Origin: Eubacterium sp.
Lineage (GTDB): Bacteria; Bacillota; Clostridia; Lachnospirales; Lachnospiraceae
Assembly (NCBI GenBank): GCA_017433825.1
Contig: JAFRGL010000009.1
Coordinates: forward strand, 1-64,000
Reading direction: 5' to 3'
Length of the DNA: 64,000 bases
In this document: positions 57,268-64,000 of the stretch, piece by piece
Position numbering within the stretch: position 1 is the first letter of the stretch
How the letters are laid out: every line of letters begins with the position of its first letter
Position numbers and translations under genes: made by a program
The notes under the pieces: generated by a model
Told to the model about the DNA's origin: nothing
The model's input: the letters and a program-made list of their open reading frames with translations, nothing else
Database searches by the model: none

Positions 57268-59337
57268 TCATAACGCCGGCTGCTCCAGATTGTATGTTTT
57301 CCGTTCCTTTGCCGTAAGCTTCCGCCCGTTCAGCAGTCTTTCTGCCAGCGCAATCCGTTCTTCCAGACTTTCCGGAACCGGAACGGCATCCTCATGGTAT
57401 TCATAAACGATTTCGCCGCACACCACCGCGGACGCGCTGCGGAAACCGGAAGCCGCGTCCGCCGGGCCGTGTATTTCAGGGTATTTCCCCGCGTCGGGTA
57501 TCTTCCGGCCTTCCAGTTCCTCCCCCGTTTCAGGATTGATAAAAAACGGTGTTTCCCTCAAGGTAGCCATGAAATAACCTTCCGATGAAAAGCCGAAGGA
57601 ATTGAAGCCGCCAAGGCCCTCTTCTTTCAGCTCGCACAGCCGTTTCCCTGTGTTCAGGTCATAAAAAGCAAAGCCCAGATTGGTGCCGCTCAGGCACAGA
57701 ATGCTCCTGCCATCCGGATAAAAGGCCTCATAATCCGCCGGCCCGGACGAGGTGTATTCATCGGTGATGGTATATTTCAGCGCAAAAGGCTCCAGGGAAT
57801 ATACGTAAATGGAAGTGCCGTCCCTGCCCAGAAGCAGGTTTTTCCCTTCCGGCTGTTCCAGACGGTACAGGCCTTCAAGGGCATCCGTTTCCCTGAAGGG
57901 CTCCGGCGTAAAAATATGGATTTTATTCGTATCGGAAGCGGTGGCCGCCGAAGAACCGGAATACACTGTCGGTCCGAATATAAGGCTGCTGCCTTCAAAC
58001 GTCATATAGTCCTTAATCGGGGAAATGTAGCCGTAAGGGGAAGCAAAGCCTTCCCTGTCCCCGGCCGTTTCATACTCCTGTCCGTCGAAAAACGGAAGGT
58101 ATTCTTTCGTAAGCGGGTTGTACCGGTAGGAAACATCTTCGGGAGAAAACCAGGTGCACAGAAAGCTTCCGTCCGGCAGAATAAGATCCCCGGAAAATCC
58201 AACCGGATTCCCTTCTTCATCCGTCAGGTAATAATTGTTTTCCGGATGGTCCGCAAAACAGATACGGGTTCTGTATTCATTGTCATGCTTCCCGTCCTCA
58301 TCCCAGAAATAGAAGCTCCCGCCGTAAACCGCATACCCGTATTCTTCCGACCAGACATCCCTTTTCAGGGTAAATGTATCGCCCCTTTCCGGGTTGTAGC
58401 CTTCCGGAATCCTTAAGGTAATTTCCCGCGGGAACTGACTGTCCTCTTCCGTTTCTTCCGGCGCTTCTTCATACCGGGTTTTGTCATATTCATACTGCGT
58501 TGTTACCGGCACATAACCGTCCTCGCAAAGGCGGCCGAGGGCGGAGACAAATACCTCCTCCAGCTCCGTACCCTGCCCGGTTTCCGGCAGGAATTCCAGG
58601 CACAGGAGAAGCGCAAGTTCGGAATCTCCTGCGTTCAGCGCATTTTTCGCATTGACGGCTGTGGAAAGGGCAAACTGTTCCCTGGCCGCATCCCTCTGCG
58701 CCTGCGTTTTTTCATTTTCCTCCTCCGCCTGCGCATACTTCTGCTGCAGGTTTTCGTTCTGTGAGGAAATTTTCCTTACCCGGGAAAACGCGAAAACAAG
58801 GAAGACGGCTGCCGCGGCCAGCACGATCACACCGGCCGTCATCAGTGTTTTCCGTATCTGACGCTGTCTTCTTCTCATCAGCTCGTCGAAGGTTACGCCA
58901 AGTACCGGTGCCAGAAGGCGTACGCATTCCGTTTTTAAGAGTCTCAGGCTTTCCTGCTCCGTATCCGCCGTGATATTGGCCGCCAGGGGCTCATGCTCAA
59001 TCACCCTGCCGTCGGCCAGCTTCTCATGCGTGAGCTCCTCCGGGAAGCTTTCCTCCGGTTTCCCGCCCGCCAGAAGCGTAAGGATATGATGATAATGCCC
59101 TTCATCCGCAAAGCCGCGGATGCGGGCTTTTACCTTTTCATCTTCCTTCGTATCCGGCGTGCAAAGCACAATAAGCCAGGGCTCCTTCACGTCGGATAAC
59201 GAGGCGATTCCGGTCTTCTCCGTGACATTTTTCGGGATTCTGAATGACAGCATTTCCTTCTGCAGCTGTCCGCAGAGGGCGTCCATTCCCGGCCTGTCCG
59301 GATATATGATTTCGATCAGGTTATTCCATCCGGTCAT
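57268..59337 (-). CDS. Membrane repeat protein with degenerate TIR-like N terminus
   Basis: 689 residues from ATG 59337 (GGAGG in the preceding gene), overlapping the TIR gene by 17 bases. Residues 1-110 align by eye with the TIR partner: WLIVLCTPDTKEDEKVKARIRGFA matches YLIAVCSEDYLTSKWCMAEVESFI, and HYHHILTLLAGGKPEESFPEEL matches the following strand. The WCxxE catalytic segment is missing. A membrane helix (164-184) and coiled coil (about 190-220) follow, then a helical NALNAGDSELALLLCLEFLP segment and about 400 residues of beta repeats. The same plan as its partner suggests an ancient duplication. Confidence 0.65.
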   Translation of the reverse strand: MTGWNNLIEIIYPDRPGMDALCGQLQKEMLSFRIPKNVTEKTGIASLSDVKEPWLIVLCTPDTKEDEKVKARIRGFADEGHYHHILTLLAGGKPEESFPEELTHEKLADGRVIEHEPLAANITADTEQESLRLLKTECVRLLAPVLGVTFDELMRRRQRQIRKTLMTAGVIVLAAAAVFLVFAFSRVRKISSQNENLQQKYAQAEEENEKTQAQRDAAREQFALSTAVNAKNALNAGDSELALLLCLEFLPETGQGTELEEVFVSALGRLCEDGYVPVTTQYEYDKTRYEEAPEETEEDSQFPREITLRIPEGYNPERGDTFTLKRDVWSEEYGYAVYGGSFYFWDEDGKHDNEYRTRICFADHPENNYYLTDEEGNPVGFSGDLILPDGSFLCTWFSPEDVSYRYNPLTKEYLPFFDGQEYETAGDREGFASPYGYISPIKDYMTFEGSSLIFGPTVYSGSSAATASDTNKIHIFTPEPFRETDALEGLYRLEQPEGKNLLLGRDGTSIYVYSLEPFALKYTITDEYTSSGPADYEAFYPDGRSILCLSGTNLGFAFYDLNTGKRLCELKEEGLGGFNSFGFSSEGYFMATLRETPFFINPETGEELEGRKIPDAGKYPEIHGPADAASGFRSASAVVCGEIVYEYHEDAVPVPESLEERIALAERLLNGRKLTAKERKTYNLEQPAL

Positions 59338-62300
59338 CTTCCGCCTCCGTCTGCGCCAGCCTTGCGGCGGCCTTCTCCACCAGCGTATCCGCGTCGGACG
59401 AGAAAACCAGGAACGGCAGCGAATCCGCAACCACTCCCTGATGTCCGATACATACGCTGCTCCCGTCCGGGGAAACCGCAAAGGTTCTGTTTTCTTCCGT
59501 CAGCTCGGGAAGCCCGCTGCCCTCTTCATTGCCGCCCAGAAGCACCGCGTCATCCGACATCCGGCGGATCTGCTTCCCGGTGATGTAAGCTTCCTCCCCG
59601 TAAATTTCAACATGGTCTTCTTTCCTTACCCAAAGTCTCCTGCCTTCGGGGCTGTCCGCAGCGTAAATACTGCCCATCGTACCGTCTTTGTACAGTGTAC
59701 AGCAGAAGCCGGCCATATCCTTATCCTCATTTTCCGCCATCCAGTAAAGGGTCATGCCGCCCGTAAAGGGGTGTAAAATCTGCGGCGAAGCGCTTTCCGC
59801 AAAAGGTATTTCCGCTGTGGTTTCAAAGGTTTCCATGGAAATAAGCCGGATGAGGCAGCTGTCATCTCCCGTTTTCCGGATAACCGCTGTCAGATCTTCA
59901 TCCTGAATAAAGCAGATGCTGCTGTCTGTGTCTTCCGCGGGAAGTGCAAGCCTGCCGGTTTCCTGTCCGTCTGCCGCATCCAGCGAAACAAGATAAACCG
60001 ACCTTGCCACATTATCCGTTCCGGAATCCAGCGGGTTGGTTACGCAGTATACCTTTTCCCCGTTTCCGGAAAATACAGGCGCTGCGGAACCGTCCGTGAT
60101 CATGTTTTCGGGCTTGGTCTGCCATAAAATGCTGCCGTCTTCCGTATCAAATACGGCAATGGTCTGTTCCACGTCCCCGTAAATGCTGCTGACCTCCAGT
60201 CCCAGGCTTTCGTCCGGCGACAGGCCGGGAAGCAGACAGTTGCCGGATGTTTTATCCCCGTATACCGAGGCGGTAACCAGCGTTTCCCCGGTCTGCGCAT
60301 CAATCTTTGAGATGCCGTTCCGGTAATGCGTAAGCTGCCACAGAGATGCGCCGTCCGCGCTCATGACCCAGCCAAGACCGCCGTTTTCCTCCGCCTGCCA
60401 CAGAAACTTCCCGGTTTCCGCGTCCCATTTGGTTATAGTTGATCCGAACAGGTAAACCGCGCTTCCGTCCGGAGAATAGAAAGGAATGCTTCCCGTATCA
60501 ACATCTTCCTGATACAAGGCCATATAATCCGTCCTGTCCGTACCTGCCTTTGTATCGGTCAGGTAAATATCCGTCCTGTCAGAGAAAAATACGGCAATGC
60601 AGTTTCCCTTCACGCCGTAACCGTTTCTCCTCCAGCCGTCCCAGACAGCGGTTTCCGGGCGTTCCCCGGTCACCAGGTCAAAACAGAAATGACCGTCGTT
60701 TAAGTCATACATCCGCACACCGTCTTCGCAGACCGCCATCAGATAGCCTTTTCCCTGACAGGGCCAAAGTTCCCGGATGGGTGCAGGCGCTTTGATTTCA
60801 TAGATTGTTTCATAGGTTACCGCATCCATCAGCCGGGCCGTGCCGTCCCGGTCAATGGTAAAGATTTTTGAGGTTGTATCGTAAAAGCTCTGCACGTACA
60901 CAAAATCCCCGGCCAGTTTCCCTGTCTGTTCCCCGTTCCTCCAGCTGTAAATCAGAAGGTCTCCCTCTTCGTCCACAATCAGTACCCGCCGGAAATCATA
61001 GCCGGCGGTGGCATCGGCCCAGCTGATGCTCACCGGTCTCCCGGTCAGTTCGATTTCCGCCAGCGCCTCCGGCTCGTTTAGGGCAAACAGAGCCATCCTG
61101 CCGGATTTCCCTGTGTCCTCCGAAAGCCAGGCCAGGAAATTCTTTTCGAAAACGTCAACGGAATCGGCATAAAAATCCTCACCGTCCAGCGTAAAGGAAT
61201 ACCGGCCTTCCGAATATGAAGTGCTGCAGTAAAGGGGAAGCTTTGCATCATAAAACACATAGTACAATGGGGTTCCGTTCTCATGGGCAAAATATTTCCG
61301 GTAGCCTTCTTCCCAGGCCTTTTCCAGCAATGGCAGTGTCGTCTCCTCAAAAACAGGGGATGCATTTCCTCCGTACAGTCCGGAATAATCGGTCAGCGTG
61401 CCGTCTTTTAAGTCATACAGAAACGGGCCGTCCTCCGTCCTTACCCCAATGCTTCCGGCGTAGGGCGAAGGCTGCGCGTATTTCAGGATATCCACGTCAA
61501 CCGGAAGTGTCCGTTCAAACCGGTAAGAAAGGCGCACCGTCAGATTTAAGGCGGTCCGCAGCACGCTTAAGGCTTCGGCGGAAACCGGTTCGTCACCGTG
61601 AAGATCGGAGGGCAGCGCGGACAGCGCCAGACGGATGGCTTCGTCATATTCGCCCGCCGTTATCATTTCCCACGCTTTGTTCGAGAGATACCCTGCCTGC
61701 GAAAGGAGGGCTGCATTCCGCTCCTGTACGGCTTCCGCTGCCGATTTTTCGGTACGGACCGTTGCCTGTTCAATCTGCGTGTTCAGCACGGCGATTTTCT
61801 GCGCCGACTGCATCGCATAGGTGGCAAAGCCGATGATGCCCGCGGCCGCAACAGCGGCAATACCGGCAGCCCGGCCGGTACGGAAACGGTTTTCCGACAG
61901 GCGGAAATCCGCTTCGTCCGTATCGGACATGCGGGAAAGAAGGACCGGGACATGCGCTTTGAACAGGCGCCGCAGGCGAAAAGCTTCCCTCAAATCCACC
62001 GGTTCCAGGTCACTGATTGCTTCCGGTACGGCAGTTTCCTTTGTGCCGGATACCAGAACCGGGATGATTCGGTCCTTCCTTCCCTGCTTTATGAAGCTTT
62101 CCACCTCCGCCATGCACCATTTGGACGTCAGATAGTCTTCCGAACAGACAGCGATAAGGTAATCGCTGTCTTCCAAAGCCTTTTCGATATCAGCGCCCAG
62201 GTCAGAACTGGTAGGCAGCTCTTCCGTATCCCGGAAAACCCGCCTTCTTTTCGGAATTGTACAGCTTTTCGGCAGGTGCCAGCCTTCCAGTTCCCTGCGC

Positions 62301-62368
62301 AGGGCGGCAGACACCCCTGTATCCCTTTCATTATGACGATAGCTGATAAAGGCCAGATAGTTGCTCAT
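59321..62368 (-). CDS. TIR-domain membrane protein with beta-propeller-like C terminus
   Basis: 1015 residues from ATG 62368 (an upstream start at 62431 falls at the expected transcription start). TIR domain 1-145: YLAFISYRHNERD (box 1), RRVFRDTEELPTSSDLGADI, YLIAVCSEDYLTSKWCMAEVESFI with Glu88 in the NADase position. Membrane helix about 166-185, a coiled coil (190-235), a short helical repeat (NKAWEMITAGEYDEAIRLALSALP), then about 730 residues of WD/PQQ-like beta blades (GSIPFYSPDGSAVYLFGSTITKWDAETGKFLWQ; TEDGSILWQTKPENMITDG). The TIR should be cytosolic and the blades outside. Its own promoter lies at 62440-62468. Confidence 0.8.
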   Translation of the reverse strand: MSNYLAFISYRHNERDTGVSAALRRELEGWHLPKSCTIPKRRRVFRDTEELPTSSDLGADIEKALEDSDYLIAVCSEDYLTSKWCMAEVESFIKQGRKDRIIPVLVSGTKETAVPEAISDLEPVDLREAFRLRRLFKAHVPVLLSRMSDTDEADFRLSENRFRTGRAAGIAAVAAAGIIGFATYAMQSAQKIAVLNTQIEQATVRTEKSAAEAVQERNAALLSQAGYLSNKAWEMITAGEYDEAIRLALSALPSDLHGDEPVSAEALSVLRTALNLTVRLSYRFERTLPVDVDILKYAQPSPYAGSIGVRTEDGPFLYDLKDGTLTDYSGLYGGNASPVFEETTLPLLEKAWEEGYRKYFAHENGTPLYYVFYDAKLPLYCSTSYSEGRYSFTLDGEDFYADSVDVFEKNFLAWLSEDTGKSGRMALFALNEPEALAEIELTGRPVSISWADATAGYDFRRVLIVDEEGDLLIYSWRNGEQTGKLAGDFVYVQSFYDTTSKIFTIDRDGTARLMDAVTYETIYEIKAPAPIRELWPCQGKGYLMAVCEDGVRMYDLNDGHFCFDLVTGERPETAVWDGWRRNGYGVKGNCIAVFFSDRTDIYLTDTKAGTDRTDYMALYQEDVDTGSIPFYSPDGSAVYLFGSTITKWDAETGKFLWQAEENGGLGWVMSADGASLWQLTHYRNGISKIDAQTGETLVTASVYGDKTSGNCLLPGLSPDESLGLEVSSIYGDVEQTIAVFDTEDGSILWQTKPENMITDGSAAPVFSGNGEKVYCVTNPLDSGTDNVARSVYLVSLDAADGQETGRLALPAEDTDSSICFIQDEDLTAVIRKTGDDSCLIRLISMETFETTAEIPFAESASPQILHPFTGGMTLYWMAENEDKDMAGFCCTLYKDGTMGSIYAADSPEGRRLWVRKEDHVEIYGEEAYITGKQIRRMSDDAVLLGGNEEGSGLPELTEENRTFAVSPDGSSVCIGHQGVVADSLPFLVFSSDADTLVEKAAARLAQTEAEDDRME

Positions 62369-62439
62369 TTTCCTTTTCTCCGGGGTCTTTAAGCGGCCGG
62401 ATTTCCCGTCTGCTTCAAACAGATGCTCCATATATATCT

Positions 62440-62468
62440 ATTATATCATCTCATTTGTTTTATAACAA
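62440..62468 (-). promoter_or_regulatory. Promoter of the TIR pair
   Basis: Minus strand: -35 TTGTTA (62463-62468), 17-base spacer, -10 TATAAT (62440-62445). Transcription would start near 62433, giving a leader of about 65 bases before the chosen ATG. Confidence 0.75.
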
Positions 62469-62565
62469 TTACCGGAACCGGGCTTCCACTTTTTCCGAAT
62501 TGGTGCTATATTGTGTTTTATATTCAAACCTTACTTCAAACGATTCTTTCCTGGAGGTGTTTATC

Positions 62566-63996
62566 ATTCCGAACCTATATGAAAGACTGGGGATTACTTC
62601 CCCCGTAGCCATCATCATTCTTTCCCTGTCTGCCATGCTCTTTTTCGGCTTTCTGCTTACCAGGGTAACCACGAAACTGAAGCTGCCAAACGTTACCGCC
62701 TATATCATTACCGGTATCCTCATCGGGCCTTATGTACTTAACCTGATTCCCGCCGGCCTGGTGGAGGGGTCTTCTTTCCTTCCGGATATTGCCCTGGCGT
62801 TTATCGCTTTTTCCACCGGCGAGTTTTTCAAGGTGGACACACTGAAGAAAAGCGGCATGAAAGTGCTCTGGATTACCATTTCCGAAGCCTTGCTGACGGC
62901 TGTACTGGTTTTCTGTGTCTGCTTCTTTGCCCTGAAGCTGAATTTTGCCTTCTCACTGGTGCTTGGCGCCCTTTCCACCGCAACGGCGCCGGCTTCCACT
63001 ATGATGACCATCCGGCAGACCAAGGCCAGCGGCGACTACGTGGATACGCTTCTGCAGGTCGTGGCCCTGGACGACGTGGTGGGCCTGGTGGTTTACAGCA
63101 TAGCCATTTCCGTGGCCTCCGCCTCCCTTTCCGGCGGAAAACTGCAGGTGGCCAGCATCGTGATCCCGCTTTTGAAAAACATCCTGGTTATTGCCATCGG
63201 CGCGGGCTTCGGTTTCCTGCTGAAAGCGCTTATCGGACGGCATACCACGGACAACCGGCTGATTATTGCCATTTCCGTTCTGTTTGTTTTCTGCGGTATC
63301 TGCGCGCTCATTGATATTTCCCCGCTCTTAGGCTGTATGGTCATCGGCATGGTTTATATCAATATCACCGGGGATGAACGTCTGTTCGCCCAGCTGAACT
63401 ATTTCTCCCCGCCGCTTCTGCTGCTGTTCTTCGTGCGTTCGGGCGTTTCCTTCAATTTAGGGGCCCTGACCTCCAAAGGCGCTGTGGGGGCAGTCCCCCT
63501 GCTTGCCATCGGCGTTACCTATTTCATTGTCCGTATTATCGGCAAATACGCCGGCGCGTTCGTGGGCTGCGCAGCCGTGAAAAAGCCGAAGGAAGTCAGG
63601 AATTACCTGGGCCTCGCCCTCATCCCGCAGGCCGGTGTGGCCATCGGTCTGGCAGCACTTGGCGCAAGGGCACTGGGCGGCGACCTGGGAAGATCGCTGG
63701 AAACCATTATTCTTTCTTCCAGCGTGCTTTACGAACTCATCGGTCCGGCATGCGCAAAGCTAGGCCTTCATCTCTCCCAGTCCTTCTCCACCAAGCTGGA
63801 GGATATCGTACAGGTGGAAGAGGTTAACGAAGAAGGCGAACAGAAGACCTCGCTGGAGCTGCTCATTGAGCGGATTGAAAAAATCCAGGAGGAAATCCCG
63901 GATCACGACGTAAATCCCAATGAAGAGGCCTTCACCGAGGCAGCCGAACAATACAGACAGTCTATGCGCGGCAGCGCAGGAAGGAGGATTTTCTGA
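62566..63996 (+). CDS. CPA2-family cation/proton antiporter
   Basis: About 476 residues from a proposed ATT start at 62566, placed eight bases after a strong GGAGG (62553-62557); no ATG, GTG or TTG fits that SD, and the next ATG (62635) would cut the first helix. The protein is a Kef/NapA-type Na+(K+)/H+ exchanger with about 12 helices, opening SPVAIIILSLSAMLFFGFLLTRVTTKLKLPNVTAYIITGILIGP. The C-terminal tail (about 425-476) is acidic and cytosolic, without a TrkA-N domain. Divergent from the TIR pair; the next gene begins with an overlapping start. Confidence 0.82.
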   Translation: MPNLYERLGITSPVAIIILSLSAMLFFGFLLTRVTTKLKLPNVTAYIITGILIGPYVLNLIPAGLVEGSSFLPDIALAFIAFSTGEFFKVDTLKKSGMKVLWITISEALLTAVLVFCVCFFALKLNFAFSLVLGALSTATAPASTMMTIRQTKASGDYVDTLLQVVALDDVVGLVVYSIAISVASASLSGGKLQVASIVIPLLKNILVIAIGAGFGFLLKALIGRHTTDNRLIIAISVLFVFCGICALIDISPLLGCMVIGMVYINITGDERLFAQLNYFSPPLLLLFFVRSGVSFNLGALTSKGAVGAVPLLAIGVTYFIVRIIGKYAGAFVGCAAVKKPKEVRNYLGLALIPQAGVAIGLAALGARALGGDLGRSLETIILSSSVLYELIGPACAKLGLHLSQSFSTKLEDIVQVEEVNEEGEQKTSLELLIERIEKIQEEIPDHDVNPNEEAFTEAAEQYRQSMRGSAGRRIF

Positions 63997-64000
63997 TGAT
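63996..64000 (+). CDS. Start of the next gene (cut by the window end)
   Basis: ATG at 63996-63998 overlaps the antiporter stop as TGATG; AAGGAGG lies at 63980-63986. Only the first codon is visible, so nothing can be said of the product, but coupling to the antiporter is likely. Confidence 0.4.

Noticed and set aside
62455-62565. TTG-initiated extension of the antiporter
   Set aside because: No SD, overlaps the divergent TIR promoter, and the added residues do not look like part of the family.

Overview
The window looks like a chromosomal segment of a strictly anaerobic Firmicute of the Clostridia, most likely a Lachnospiraceae-type gut bacterium. The basis is an mraZ-led division cluster with a GTGGNG operator, a perfect CIRCE element, a Bacillus-style ECF promoter (TGAAAC-17-CGTC), oxygen-sensitive enzymes (2-hydroxyacyl-CoA dehydratase and its activator, an Fe-S old-yellow-enzyme reductase), GC-rich codon use and many lipoproteins. 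This is inferred from gene content; no marker comparison could be run.

Layout. 1-356: three tRNA genes (Arg, Gly, Pro) and their promoter. 430-7092: redox genes (glycerol-dehydrogenase-like, OYE/dienoyl-CoA-reductase-like), a siroheme-type reductase fragment with an SDR, a CIRCE-controlled Hsp20 and a UroD/methyltransferase-like protein. 7167-11288: a two-component system beside a beta-helix lipoprotein; kinase and lipoprotein carry similar Pro/Glu/Met-rich segments. 11346-16986: a 2-hydroxyacyl-CoA dehydratase locus whose activator is separated from the two subunits by an AAA/DUF4143 ATPase bordered by short direct repeats, with a Uma2-type gene upstream. 17086-21871: an ECF sigma/anti-sigma operon with membrane proteins, a lipoprotein and an ABC transporter, behind a self-type ECF promoter.

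21957-34777 is the housekeeping core: rpmJ-rpsM-rpsK-rpsD-rpoA-rplQ directly follows a shortened dcw cluster (mraZ, rsmH, ftsL, pbp, mraY, murD, divIB), preceded by rsmA and carD. 34880-39140 is one operon of cobalt chelatase, siroheme dehydrogenase and an iron/heme/cobalamin-type ABC importer. 39664-50373 is a mixed accessory stretch: esterase, zinc-ribbon TIR protein, secreted serpin, MutY, dimethylargininase-like hydrolase, two zinc-ribbon proteins, Fe-alcohol dehydrogenase and a DUF6273-like lipoprotein. 50378-56503 holds a multi-hairpin repeat element, a large secreted protein coupled to a zinc-ribbon membrane protein, a second UroD-like gene and a 65-bp tandem repeat array.

The end (56530-64000) holds an AIM24-family protein, a coupled pair of membrane TIR/repeat proteins (one apparently catalytic TIR, one that looks like a degenerate paralogue) and, divergently, a CPA2-type cation/proton antiporter. 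The TIR pair is the best candidate here for an undescribed system. No CRISPR array, phage module or intact insertion sequence was seen.
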